64,000 nt of DNA from Kitasatospora cinereorecta (GCF_024172095.1 NZ_JAMZDX010000004.1:1096780-1160779), one strand, 5' to 3'; shown: positions 8,313 to 16,553, counted from the stretch's first letter. The notes: generated from the letters alone by a model not told the origin. Numbers and translations: made by a program.

Positions 8313-9500
8313 ATGACCGACCCTCTCGCCCCGGCGGGCACCGAATTCGGCCGCCCGCCACTGAGCAATCGCGTCTTCTGGGGCGGCATCGCCGCCGCCT
8401 CCCTGCTGGTCGGCGTCCTCGCCGTCACCACCAGTTCCGCCCGCCTGTCCCCGCTGCTGATCGTCCTGCCGGCCCTGGCCGCCGGACTCGGCACCGTCCG
8501 CCAGACCGTGATCGCCTCGGTCTGGGCGACCGCCGGGATCTGGCTCTCCTTCCTCGACGAACCGCCCGCCCACGGCGCCGACCTCGCCACCGAGACCCTG
8601 GCCGCCGTCGCCTTCCAGTCACTGGCCGTTGCCGCCTGCTACTGGCGCACCGGCCGCGAGCAGCAGGTCAGACGCCTGCAGTCCACTCTGGTGGCGTTGC
8701 AGCGACAGATCCTGCGACCACTGCCCGTGGTCACCGACGCGGTGATGCTGGACGGGCTGTACGCACCGGTCGAGGAGGACCGGATGGTCGGCGGCGACGT
8801 GTACGAGATCGTCGACTCCCCGTACGGCACCCGGGTGCTCATCGGTGACGTCCAGGGCAAGGGGCTGGCCGCGATCGGTGCGGGCTTCGCCGTGCTCGGC
8901 TCGTTCCGCGAGGCGGCGTTCCGCGAGCCGACGCTGACGGCGGTGGTCGACGCGCTCGAGGACGCGGTGGTGCGGCACAACGCCTTCGCCGAGCAGACCG
9001 GCGAACCGAGCCGTTTCGTCACCGCCCTGGTGCTCAGCGTGGACGCCGGCCTCGGCGGCGGGTCCGAGGACGGCGGCGTCGAGGGCGGGAGCGGGGTGCA
9101 GGTGATCAACTGCGGGCATCTGCCGCCGTACCTGGTGGGCGGCGAGCACACCGGTCCCGCGCCGATCGACGACACCGCCGTCCCGCTCGGCCTGGCCGAT
9201 CTGGCGGACGGGCCGCGTACGGTGTCCTGGTTCGACCTGCCGCCGCACACCACGCTGCTCCTCTACACCGACGGCGTGACCGAGGCCCGCGACCGGGACG
9301 GCCGGTTCTACCCGCTCGACGACCGGCTGCCCGGTCTCGCCGAACTCCCGGCGGGCGAACTCCTGTCCGCGCTGCGTGCCGACATCGACCGCTTCTCGGC
9401 CGGCGCCCGCCGCGACGACATCGCCGCCCTCGCCCTGCGCCGCACCCCGACCCACTGGCGCCCGGGCACCCCGACCGGCCGCCTCGGCGCGGTCGGCTGA
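8313..9500 (+). CDS. Membrane-anchored PP2C/SpoIIE-type serine phosphatase
   Basis: 395 residues. Hydrophobic helices occupy residues about 20-105 (VFWGGIAAASLLVGVLAV, LLIVLPALAAGLGTV and others). A short coiled linker (REQQVRRLQSTLVALQRQIL) leads to a SpoIIE/RsbU phosphatase domain, residues about 135-385. The metal-binding motifs are intact: GGDVYEIVD, IGDVQGKGLAAI and YTDGVTEARDRDG. It should dephosphorylate an anti-anti-sigma (STAS) protein in a partner-switching pathway. An AAGGAG site precedes the ATG. No sigma factor or STAS gene is adjacent. Confidence 0.85.
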   Translation: MTDPLAPAGTEFGRPPLSNRVFWGGIAAASLLVGVLAVTTSSARLSPLLIVLPALAAGLGTVRQTVIASVWATAGIWLSFLDEPPAHGADLATETLAAVAFQSLAVAACYWRTGREQQVRRLQSTLVALQRQILRPLPVVTDAVMLDGLYAPVEEDRMVGGDVYEIVDSPYGTRVLIGDVQGKGLAAIGAGFAVLGSFREAAFREPTLTAVVDALEDAVVRHNAFAEQTGEPSRFVTALVLSVDAGLGGGSEDGGVEGGSGVQVINCGHLPPYLVGGEHTGPAPIDDTAVPLGLADLADGPRTVSWFDLPPHTTLLLYTDGVTEARDRDGRFYPLDDRLPGLAELPAGELLSALRADIDRFSAGARRDDIAALALRRTPTHWRPGTPTGRLGAVG

Positions 9501-9881
9501 CCAGCGGGTCCGCCCGCGACGCACCACCGCCGGCCCGGCCGAGCCCGACACCTCCGTCCCGCTCCGCCGGGCTTCATCGCGTCCGCCGGGCGCCTGGAAA
9601 CGGTGCGTGACGCTTGGCCGACCGTTATCGGGGGTATGCCGGGCGGGAGGGGAGCGGGGGTCGAGGGGCGGGGCGGGGTTCGTACGGGGACAGGCAGTTG
9701 GAGCCGGCTGCGATCCAACGGCGGTGCCCCCCTGGCCGGTCGGCGCCGTGACCGCACAGCGGCCGGAATTCGCAGGCAAGTTCGGCCGACATGGTTGACC
9801 TCATTGAAGTGGGCATGGCAGGTTCGTCCGGCGCGGTTGTTCCCGACCGGTCGTACCGCGCAATCCCCCACGAGGAGACCC
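9501..9881. other. Intergenic stretch, 381 bases
   Basis: No convincing gene on either strand. The middle (about 9640-9700) is very G-rich. The only regulatory candidate is the promoter-like pair before the protease gene at 9795-9824. Confidence 0.5.
9795..9824 (+). promoter_or_regulatory. Candidate promoter of the secreted protease gene
   Basis: TTGACC at 9795-9800 and CAGGTT at 9819-9824 are separated by 18 bases and lie 58 bases before the protease start. The -35 is good; the -10 lacks the first T of TANNNT. Confidence 0.35.
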
Positions 9882-11426
9882 ATGTTGAAGAGACTTGCCG
9901 CCGGCGTAGGCGTGAGCGCCCTCGCCGCCGGAGCGCTGACTTTCACCGCCACCCCCGCCCAGGCGCTCCAGGCAGGTGACCTGGCGTCCACCATCGCGCT
10001 GAGCAACTGCTCGGCGTCGCTGGTGCGCTACCCGTCCTCGGTCGACACCGACCGGGCACTGATGCTCACCAACGGCCACTGCCTGCCGACCATGCCGTCC
10101 GCCGGCCAGGTGATCCAGAACACCAGCGCCAGCCGCAGCGGCACCCTGCTCAACGCGGCCGGCAGCTCGCTCGGCACCGTCCAGGCGGACAAGGTGCTGT
10201 ACGCGACCATGACGGGCACCGACGTCGCGCTGTACCAACTGACCGACACCTACGGCTCGATCACCTCCAAGTACGGTGCGACCGCGCTGACGATCAGTGA
10301 CACCCACCCGGTCGACGGCTCGGCGATGTACATACCGTCGTCGTACTGGAAGCAGACCTGGAACTGCTCGATCAACGGGTTCGTCCCCACCCTGCGCGAG
10401 GACCAGTGGACCTGGCACGACTCGCTCCGGTACAGCACCGACTGCAACACCACGCACGGCACCTCGGGTTCGCCGATCGTCGACGCCGCGAGCAAGCGGA
10501 TCGTCGGCATCAACAACACCGGCAACGACAACGGTGAGATGTGCACCCTCGACAACCCGTGCGAGGTGGCGGCCGACGGCACCACCACGGTCACCAAGGG
10601 CCAGAGCTACGGTGAGGAGACCTACTGGTTCACCACCTGCCTGGGCACCGGCCGGGTCATCGACCTGAACGTGAGCGGCTGCCTGCTCACCAAGCCGGCC
10701 GGCACCGCCGTGTCGGTCACCAACCCGGGCAACCAGGCCACCACGGTGAACGGTTCGGTCAGCCTGCAGATCCAGGCCAGCGGCGGCACCGCCCCGCTGA
10801 CCTACTCGGCCACCGGCCTGCCGGCCGGCCTGTCGATCAACGCCTCGACCGGCCTGATCTCGGGCACCGTCACCAGCGCGGGCTCCTCCACCGTGACCGT
10901 CACCGTGAAGGACTCCACGGGCAAGACCGCCTCCACCACCTTCAGTTGGACGGTCAGCCCGGTCGGCACCTGCACCCCGGCGCAGCTGCTCGGCAACGCG
11001 GGCTTCGAGACCGGTTCCGCCGCTCCGTGGACCACCACCAGCGGCGTGGTCGACAACTCGGCGTCCGAGGCGGCCCACGGCGGCTCCTGGAAGGCATGGC
11101 TGAACGGCTACGGCTCCGCCCACACCGACAGCGCCTCGCAGACCGTCACCATCCCGGCCAACTGCAAGGCCACCCTCAGCTACTGGCTGCACATCGACAC
11201 GGCTGAGACCACCACCACCACGGCGTACGACAAGCTCACCGTGACCGTCAACGGCACCACGGTGGCCACGTACTCGAACCTCAACAAGAACACCGGCTAC
11301 ACCCAGAAGACCGTCGACCTGTCCGCCTACGCCGGACAGAGCGTCACCCTGAAGTTCAACGGCGTGGAGGACTCCTCCCTCCAGACCAGCTTCGTGATCG
11401 ACGACACCGCGATCCAGACCAGCTGA
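9882..11426 (+). CDS. Secreted trypsin-like serine protease with Ig-like and C-terminal jelly-roll-type domain
   Basis: 514 residues with a Sec signal peptide (basic MLKRL, hydrophobic core, AQA cleavage near residue 28). The protease domain (about 30-270) carries a triad consistent with H66 (TNGHC), D114 (TGTDVALYQL) and S195 (HGTSGSP), plus paired Cys. Residues about 275-365 form a putative Ig/PKD-like domain (GLPAGLSINASTGLISGTV). Residues about 370-514 resemble a carbohydrate-binding-type beta sandwich (NAGFETGSAAPW, then YAGQSVTLKFNGVED). It should be exported and degrade extracellular protein, perhaps bound to a polymer. The start follows GAGGAG. A strong hairpin ends the transcript. 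Confidence 0.88.
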   Translation: MLKRLAAGVGVSALAAGALTFTATPAQALQAGDLASTIALSNCSASLVRYPSSVDTDRALMLTNGHCLPTMPSAGQVIQNTSASRSGTLLNAAGSSLGTVQADKVLYATMTGTDVALYQLTDTYGSITSKYGATALTISDTHPVDGSAMYIPSSYWKQTWNCSINGFVPTLREDQWTWHDSLRYSTDCNTTHGTSGSPIVDAASKRIVGINNTGNDNGEMCTLDNPCEVAADGTTTVTKGQSYGEETYWFTTCLGTGRVIDLNVSGCLLTKPAGTAVSVTNPGNQATTVNGSVSLQIQASGGTAPLTYSATGLPAGLSINASTGLISGTVTSAGSSTVTVTVKDSTGKTASTTFSWTVSPVGTCTPAQLLGNAGFETGSAAPWTTTSGVVDNSASEAAHGGSWKAWLNGYGSAHTDSASQTVTIPANCKATLSYWLHIDTAETTTTTAYDKLTVTVNGTTVATYSNLNKNTGYTQKTVDLSAYAGQSVTLKFNGVEDSSLQTSFVIDDTAIQTS

Positions 11427-11440
11427 CGGCAGTGAAGTAG

Positions 11441-11477
11441 GCGGGGCCCGGCGGAGGAACCAACCGCCGGGCCTCGC
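11441..11477 (+). terminator. 14-bp hairpin after the protease gene
   Basis: Arms 11441-11454 and 11464-11477 pair over 14 positions with one G-U, with a 9-base loop. It begins 15 bases after the protease stop and lies just before the convergent minus-strand gene, so it may serve both. Confidence 0.75.
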
Positions 11478-11490
11478 TTCGTGTGCACGG

Positions 11491-11919
11491 TCAGTTGCAG
11501 CGACCGCTGCCGCTGTAGCACGGCGTGTAACCCGAGGGCAGCGGTGCGGGCGGGGCGGGGTGCGACCGGTCGAAGTCGTGCCGCAGCAGTACCGCGAGGC
11601 CGAACAGCAGCACGACAGCGACGAGTTGGAAGGCGGCCGTCCACCTGGCCCGCAGCAGCGCCGCCACACCGGCGAGCAGCAACGAGACGATCAGCACCTT
11701 CCAGGTGAACGCCATCTGCGCGAGCGACACCCGGTCGGCGACGTCCGGCGATCCGCCGGCCGCCCAGACGTCCATGCCGTAGGCGAACATCCGGCCCACG
11801 ACGACGACGCCGACCGCGCCGAAGGACAGGACGCCGAGGACGATGTCCACGGCGCGCGGCGGAGCGGCGGGCCGGCGCAGCATCCGCGACCGGCCGATCG
11901 GTGACGGTGTCGAGGGCAT
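11491..11919 (-). CDS. Small integral membrane protein, unknown
   Basis: 142 residues with three membrane helices (VDIVLGVLSFGAVGVVVVG; WKVLIVSLLLAGVAALL; AFQLVAVVLLFGLAVLL), a basic N-terminus, and a short outer tail containing CYSGSGRC, which could form a disulfide loop. I do not recognise a family. It is convergent with the protease gene and not obviously in an operon. Confidence 0.6.
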   Translation of the reverse strand: MPSTPSPIGRSRMLRRPAAPPRAVDIVLGVLSFGAVGVVVVGRMFAYGMDVWAAGGSPDVADRVSLAQMAFTWKVLIVSLLLAGVAALLRARWTAAFQLVAVVLLFGLAVLLRHDFDRSHPAPPAPLPSGYTPCYSGSGRCN

Positions 11920-12055
11920 GGCGTCAGCCTCGCAGACCTGCCGACCCCGGCGCCTGAGTATGCGTACTCATGCACCGCCGGTCCCGTCCGGCAGGCGGGT
12001 CGGCACGTGGCCACGGCCGCCACGGCCGCCACGGCCGGCCACACCGGGCTCCTGG

Positions 12056-12499
12056 TCAGTGCGGGAGGGCCGCCAGTTCGGCGTTGGCGCGGGCCGTGAC
12101 GGCGGTCAGGACCCGGGCGGCGGCAGCCAGGTCCTCGGCCGGGAGGTCGCCGTACAGGCGGGCGGTGAGCTCGTCAGCGGCGGCGCGGACGGTGCGGTTC
12201 AGCTCCTCGCCCGCGGCCGTGAGTTCCAGGTCGGCCCGGTCGCCGGCCGGCGCCGCCAGCAGCCGGGCGTCGATCAGCTCGGCGACCACCGCTTCGGCGG
12301 CCGCGTGGTCGATCTTCAGGCCGTCGGTCAGCCGGCCGATCACCTGCTCACGGTCGACGGCCCCGCCGGCGACGGCGTTGAGCGCCACCGACTGCGGGAA
12401 GGTGGTGCCGCTGGGGGCGAGCAGTCGCTCGAATGCGGCACGCGTGGCGTAGTGGGCGCGGCCGATGACCTGGCCGTTGAGGGGTGGGGTGGTGGACAT
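12056..12499 (-). CDS. MarR-like winged-helix protein, second gene of the MarR operon
   Basis: 147 residues. A winged-helix pattern runs from FERLLAPSGTTFPQSVALNAVA through AEAVVAELIDARLL and LELTAAGEELNRTV to a dimerising C-terminal helix (AAARVLTAVTARANAELAAL), so it looks like a diverged MarR or transcriptional-regulator-like protein. It begins 2 bases after the stop of the MarR gene, so the two are translationally coupled. It may be a hetero-partner of that regulator. Confidence 0.7.
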   Translation of the reverse strand: MSTTPPLNGQVIGRAHYATRAAFERLLAPSGTTFPQSVALNAVAGGAVDREQVIGRLTDGLKIDHAAAEAVVAELIDARLLAAPAGDRADLELTAAGEELNRTVRAAADELTARLYGDLPAEDLAAAARVLTAVTARANAELAALPH

Positions 12500-12501
12500 G
12501 G

Positions 12502-12969
12502 CTACTCCCGGATCTCGGAATCGAGCGGAACATCGAGCAGGACTGCCAGTTCGCGGGCGAAGGCCTCGGCGCGCGCCCCTTCCAGGCCGCCGAGCGGCGC
12601 CAGCAACCGGTCGAGCAGCGGGTGGACGACATCGACGGCCCGCGCGGCGGCCTCGCGCCCCTCGGCAGTCAGCGACAGCCGGACGGCCCGACTGTCGGCC
12701 GGGTCCGGGGTGCGCTCCACCAGTCCGGCGGACTCCAGCGCCCGGGCCAGCTTCGACACGTAGAGCGGCTCCAGGCCGGTGTGGTCGGCGAGTTCGCGCT
12801 GGCTGGGGCGCAGCCCCGACCGGTGCATGCCGAGCAGCGACCCCAGCAGCGCGTACTGCGCGTGGGTCAGCCCCAGCGGAGCGAGGGCCCGGTCGACGGC
12901 CACCCGCCACTTCATCGACAGCCGCCAGACCAGGAAGCCCGGCGTCGGGCCCGCAACTGCTTCACTCAT
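12502..12969 (-). CDS. MarR-family transcriptional regulator
   Basis: 155 residues with a full MarR fold: dimerisation helices at both ends, a winged helix with LRPSQRELADHTGLEPLYVSKL as the recognition region, and the wing RTPDPADSRAVRLSLTAEG containing the DPxDxR-type motif. The ATG lies 7 bases after a TACCGT box (12977-12982, read on the minus strand), so the mRNA is probably leaderless. A palindrome between the -10 and the -35 region suggests autorepression. It probably responds to small aromatic or oxidant ligands. Confidence 0.85.
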   Translation of the reverse strand: MSEAVAGPTPGFLVWRLSMKWRVAVDRALAPLGLTHAQYALLGSLLGMHRSGLRPSQRELADHTGLEPLYVSKLARALESAGLVERTPDPADSRAVRLSLTAEGREAAARAVDVVHPLLDRLLAPLGGLEGARAEAFARELAVLLDVPLDSEIRE

Positions 12970-12976
12970 GGCAGAT

Positions 12977-13001
12977 ACGGTACATGGAGATTATGTCCAT
13001 G
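12977..13001 (-). promoter_or_regulatory. Leaderless promoter and palindromic operator of the MarR gene
   Basis: On the minus strand TACCGT (12982-12977) sits 7 bases before the ATG. Immediately upstream is an inverted repeat CATGGA-7-TCCATG at 12983-13001. The placement between -10 and -35 is what an autorepressor needs. Confidence 0.6.
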
Positions 13002-13059
13002 GCTACTATTTGCCGCGGCCGTCGAGGTGAAGCGCCGTGGCGAGCGGGGCGCAGCGCCC

Positions 13060-13224
13060 AGTGTCGCGTCGGGCGGCCTTTGCCCGTCGAGGAGCGGCGT
13101 CCGGTGCGTGCTCTCGGCGTGCCGGGCGCAAGTCCTCGTACTGGACGTACTTGGGCTTGCGGCCGGTGCGGCGAGAGTGCGTGCCGGGCGTCGCGACGGG
13201 GCGAAGGCCGCCCGACGCGACACT
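13060..13224 (+). ncRNA. 165-base long hairpin between divergent MarR and ArsR genes
   Basis: The whole interval folds back on itself. Arms 13060-13080 and 13204-13224 are a perfect 21-bp inverted repeat. Inner arms 13098-13141 and 13147-13190 match at 32 of 44 positions, 8 more are G-U pairs in a plus-strand RNA, and only 4 are true mismatches. The terminal loop is TGGAC at 13142-13146. The 3' arm ends at the first base of TAGGAT, just before the ArsR gene. I cannot tell whether this is a structured leader, a small RNA or a DNA-level element such as a MITE remnant; no open reading frame or transposase is attached. Confidence 0.6.
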
Positions 13225-13229
13225 AGGAT
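13224..13229 (+). promoter_or_regulatory. TAGGAT -10 box or AGGA ribosome site of the ArsR gene
   Basis: TAGGAT ends 6 bases before the ArsR ATG at 13236, the spacing of a leaderless start. The embedded AGGA (13225-13228) could equally be a ribosome site at 7-base spacing if transcription starts upstream and passes through the long hairpin. Confidence 0.5.
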
Positions 13230-13235
13230 GGCCGG

Positions 13236-13589
13236 ATGAGCACCCGCGCCGACCTCGCCGCCGCAGCGCACCCGCACCGGCGCGACGGCGAGCGCCTGGA
13301 GGTCGCCGCCTCCGTCCTGGCGCTGCTCGCCGACCGGACCCGACTGGCCCTGCTGGAGCGCCTCGGCGAGGGCGAGGCCGATGTCACCACGCTGACCGAG
13401 GCCACCGGCGCCGCCCGCCCCTCGGTCAGTCAGCACCTCGCCAAGCTCCGCCTGGCCGGCCTGGTGGCCACCCGCCGCGACGGCCGCCGGGTGGTCTACT
13501 CACTGCGCCACGGCCACCTGCGACGCCTGGTGGACGAGGCGCTGAACGTCGCCGACCACCAGATCGGCTCCCTCCCCCCGCACGACTGA
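13236..13589 (+). CDS. ArsR/SmtB-family metal-sensing repressor
   Basis: 117 residues with an ArsR winged helix: LADRTRLALLERL, then the recognition helix region GAARPSVSQHLAKLRLAGLV and a wing RRDGRRVVYSL. Histidines cluster in the C-terminal helix (LRHGHLRRLVDEALNVADHQ), the place of the alpha-5 metal site in NmtR/CzrA-type sensors of Ni, Co or Zn. The N-terminus also has an HPHRR His pair. It is followed after 91 bases by an MFS exporter with a His-rich tail and an operator, so it probably represses that exporter until metal binds. The gene's 3' end carries a short direct repeat (CCCGCACGACTGA, twice). Confidence 0.85.
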   Translation: MSTRADLAAAAHPHRRDGERLEVAASVLALLADRTRLALLERLGEGEADVTTLTEATGAARPSVSQHLAKLRLAGLVATRRDGRRVVYSLRHGHLRRLVDEALNVADHQIGSLPPHD

Positions 13590-13639
13590 GCCCGCACGAC
13601 TGACCCCGCACGGACCCCGCCACCACCAGGCCCCGGCCC

Positions 13640-13674
13640 AACATGTGCACAGGTACGCACATGTTGCTTACGAT
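13640..13674 (+). promoter_or_regulatory. Operator and leaderless promoter of the MFS exporter
   Basis: A perfect 9-bp inverted repeat, AACATGTGC and GCACATGTT (13640-13648 and 13657-13665) with an 8-base spacer, covers the -35 position. TACGAT (13669-13674) lies exactly 6 bases before the GTG at 13681. This is the expected architecture for ArsR-type repression. Confidence 0.7.
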
Positions 13675-13680
13675 GGTCCC

Positions 13681-15039
13681 GTGCTCACCGTGCTGCGCAA
13701 CCGCGCGTACCGCCACCTGTTCACCGCCCAGGTCGTCGCCCTGGTCGGCACCGGGCTGGCCACCGTCGCGCTCAGCCTGCTCGCGTACGACCTGGCCGGA
13801 CGGAACGCCTCGGCGGTGCTCGGCACCGCACTGGCGATCAAGATGGTGGCGTACGTCGCCGTCGCCCCGCTGGCGGCCGCCCTCGCGGAACGCGTGCCGC
13901 GCCGCGCCCTGCTGGTGGCGATGGACCTGATCCGGGCCGGGGTCGCCGTCGGACTGCCGTTCGTCGACCGGGTGTGGCAGGTGTACCTGATGGTCTTCCT
14001 GCTCCAGGCCGCCTCCGCCGCGTTCACCCCGACCTTCCAGGCCACCATCCCCGAGGTGCTGCCCGCCGAACGCGACTACACCCGCGCCCTGTCCCTCTCC
14101 CGGCTCGCGTACGACCTGGAGAGCCTGTTCAGCCCGGCGCTGGCCGCCGCGCTGCTCACCGTGGTGCCGTACGGGTGGCTGTTCGGCGGGACGGCGGTCG
14201 GCTTCCTCGGCTCGGCCGCGCTGGTGGTCTCCACCGTCCTGCCGAAGCCGGCGCCGGTCGAACGGGAGGGCGGCGTCTACGCGAAGGCCGCCTTCGGCAC
14301 CCGGCTGTTCCGGGCGACGCCGCGGCTGCGCGCCCTGCTCGCGCTCGACCTCGCCGTCGCCGCGGCGGGGGCGATCGTGTTCGTGGACACCGTGGTGGTC
14401 GTCCGCGACCACTTCCACCGCCCGGCCGGCGCGGTGTCGCTGGCCCTCGGCGCGTACGGCGCGGGCTCGATGCTCACCGCGCTGCTGCTGCCGCGGCTGT
14501 TGGCCCGGACCGGCGACCGGACGGTGATGCTGCCCGCCGGGTACGCGCTGCCCGCCGTCCTGGCCGGGGTCGCCGCGCTCACCGCGACGGCGCCGAGCGG
14601 CTGGTCGTGGACCGGCCTGCTGGTCGGCTGGGCCCTGATCGGGGCGGCCAGTTCGGCCGTGCTCACCCCCGGCGGACGGGTGGTCCGGCGCTCGGCCGCC
14701 GACGCCGACCTGCCGGCCGCCTTCGCCGCGCAGTTCTCGCTCTCGCACGGCTGCTGGCTGCTCACCTACCCCCTCGCGGGCTGGCTGGCCGCCGGCGTCG
14801 GCCTGCCCGTCACCGCGCTGCTGCTGGGGCTCGTCGCCCTCGCCGCAGCCCTCGCCGCCACCACCCTGTGGCCCGCCACCGACCCCGACCGGCTCGACCA
14901 CCTCCACACCGACCTCCCGGCCGGCCACCCCCACCTCAGCGGCGCCCGCCCGACCCCCGCCGGCGCCTGGCGCCACGGCCACCACTACGTCATCGACCAG
15001 CACCACCACCACTGGCCCCGGGTGTCCCCCACCCACTGA
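13681..15039 (+). CDS. MFS exporter with His-rich C-terminus (probable metal efflux)
   Basis: 452 residues, 12 predicted membrane helices, starting LTVLRNRAYRHLFTAQVVALVGTG, as in the H+ antiporter/NreB-NrsD-like MFS group. The cytoplasmic tail after the last helix is His-rich (WRHGHHYVIDQHHHHW). The known nickel exporters NreB and NrsD carry such tails, so Ni or Co efflux is a reasonable inference. I chose the GTG at 13681 because of the leaderless TACGAT promoter; the frame is open from 13645, which would start inside the operator. Probably controlled by the ArsR protein upstream. Confidence 0.75.
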   Translation: MLTVLRNRAYRHLFTAQVVALVGTGLATVALSLLAYDLAGRNASAVLGTALAIKMVAYVAVAPLAAALAERVPRRALLVAMDLIRAGVAVGLPFVDRVWQVYLMVFLLQAASAAFTPTFQATIPEVLPAERDYTRALSLSRLAYDLESLFSPALAAALLTVVPYGWLFGGTAVGFLGSAALVVSTVLPKPAPVEREGGVYAKAAFGTRLFRATPRLRALLALDLAVAAAGAIVFVDTVVVVRDHFHRPAGAVSLALGAYGAGSMLTALLLPRLLARTGDRTVMLPAGYALPAVLAGVAALTATAPSGWSWTGLLVGWALIGAASSAVLTPGGRVVRRSAADADLPAAFAAQFSLSHGCWLLTYPLAGWLAAGVGLPVTALLLGLVALAAALAATTLWPATDPDRLDHLHTDLPAGHPHLSGARPTPAGAWRHGHHYVIDQHHHHWPRVSPTH

Positions 15040-15077
15040 CCGAGGACGACCGGACCAGTGGCCCGCAAGCAGCAGGG

Positions 15078-16553
15078 CTAGGCGTGCAGCGCCCGGCTGG
15101 TGGCGGTGATCGGCGCGGGCAGGTCGGCGGTGCCGCCGCGCAGGTAGCGGTCGACGGCGGCGGCGGCGGAGCGGCCTTCGGCGATCGCCCAGACGATCAG
15201 CGACTGGCCGCGTCCGGCGTCGCCGGCCACGAAGACGCCGTCCGCCGAGGTCGCGAACTCCTCGTCGCGGGTGAGGTTCCCGCGGGCGTCATGGGTGAGT
15301 CCGAGCTGTTCGGCGATGCGGTTCTCCCGTTCGGGGCCGGAGAAGCCGAGGGCGAGCAGGGCGAGATCGGCGGGCAGGGTGCGTTCGGTCCCGGGCGTGG
15401 GGTGGCGGTCCCCGGGCGCCGCGGACGCGATCCGGACCCCGGCGAGGTGTCCGCGGCCGTCCGTCTCGAAGCCGACCGTGGTGGCGGTGAACACCCGGGG
15501 GTCCGCGACCGGCGCGCCGGCCTCCTCGTGCGAGGTGGTGACCCGGTACACCTTCGGGTGGACCGGCCAGGGCTGGTCGTCGGCCCGGTCGTGCGGCGGG
15601 CGGGGGTTGATGTCCAGTTGGGTGACGGCGGCGGCACGCTGGCGCAGGGCGGTGCCCAGGCAGTCGGCGGCGGTGTCGCCGCCGCCGACGATGACCACGG
15701 AGCGGCCCTCGGCGGAGAGCGGGGAGACCGGGTGGTCGCCCTCGTCGGTCCGGTTGGCGAGGGTCAGGTAGGTCATCGCCTGGTGGACGCCGTCCGCCTC
15801 CCGGCCCGGTAGGGCCAGGTCCCGGCAGGCGGTGGCCCCGATGGCGATCACCACCGCGTCGTGGCGTTCGCGCAGCCGGTCGGCGGGCAGGCCGTCGTCG
15901 CCGACGGCGGCGCCGGTGCGGAAGCCGGTGCCCTCGGCCCGCATCTGGGCGAGCCGCCGCTCCAGGCGGTGCTTCTCCAGCCGGAACGGCGGGATGCCGT
16001 AGCGCAGCAGGCCGCCGATCCGGTCGGCCCGCTCGTACACGGTGGTGGTGTGGCCGGCGCGGGTGAGCTGCTGGGCGGCGGCCAGTCCGGCCGGTCCGGA
16101 GCCGATCACGGCGACCCGGAAGCCGGTCATCCGGTCGGGCGGTTTCGGCTGGTCGGCGCCGGACTCCCAGGCCCGGTCGGCGATCTCCAGCTCGATGTTC
16201 TTGATCGTCACCGCGTCGGCGTCGATGGCGAGGACGCAGGCGCTCTCGCAGGGCGCCGGGCAGAGCCGCCCGGTGAACTCGGGGAAGTTGTTGGTGGCCA
16301 GCAGCCGGGCGGCCGCCCGGCGCCAGTGGTCGTCGGCGACCAGGACGTTCCAGTCCGGGATCAGGTTGCCCAGCGGGCAGGCGTGGTGGCAGAACGGCAG
16401 CCCGCAGTCCATGCAGCGGTCGGCCTGCTGATTGATGATCGGGAGCAGCGCGCCCGGGCGGTACACCTCCCGCCGGTCGTCCAGCCGCGCCTGCGGGTCG
16501 CGGCGCTCGCGCTGGCGGCGCGGGGTGGTGAGAAAGGCCTTGGGGTCTGGCAT
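15078..16553 (-). CDS. gltD: Glutamate synthase small (beta) subunit
   Basis: 491 residues. The N-terminal ferredoxin-like domain has CMDCGLPFCHHACP (C47, C50, C55, C59) and LCPAPCESAC (C98, C102, C106). An FAD site GSGPAGLAAAQQL follows, an NADPH-type GGGDTAADCLG, and the C-terminal FAD motif GVFVAGDAGRGQSLIVWA, as in GltD and related NADPH-donating flavoproteins. It passes NADPH electrons to a glutamate synthase large subunit, but no gltB is next to it, so it may serve a distant GltB or another partner. It lies downstream of the FAD-oxidase gene on the same strand, but a 12-bp hairpin separates them. Confidence 0.85.
   Translation of the reverse strand: MPDPKAFLTTPRRQRERRDPQARLDDRREVYRPGALLPIINQQADRCMDCGLPFCHHACPLGNLIPDWNVLVADDHWRRAAARLLATNNFPEFTGRLCPAPCESACVLAIDADAVTIKNIELEIADRAWESGADQPKPPDRMTGFRVAVIGSGPAGLAAAQQLTRAGHTTTVYERADRIGGLLRYGIPPFRLEKHRLERRLAQMRAEGTGFRTGAAVGDDGLPADRLRERHDAVVIAIGATACRDLALPGREADGVHQAMTYLTLANRTDEGDHPVSPLSAEGRSVVIVGGGDTAADCLGTALRQRAAAVTQLDINPRPPHDRADDQPWPVHPKVYRVTTSHEEAGAPVADPRVFTATTVGFETDGRGHLAGVRIASAAPGDRHPTPGTERTLPADLALLALGFSGPERENRIAEQLGLTHDARGNLTRDEEFATSADGVFVAGDAGRGQSLIVWAIAEGRSAAAAVDRYLRGGTADLPAPITATSRALHA

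Noticed and set aside
13060..13224. Long inverted repeat considered as insertion-sequence ends
   Set aside because: The interior is itself palindromic, with no transposase frame and no visible target duplication.
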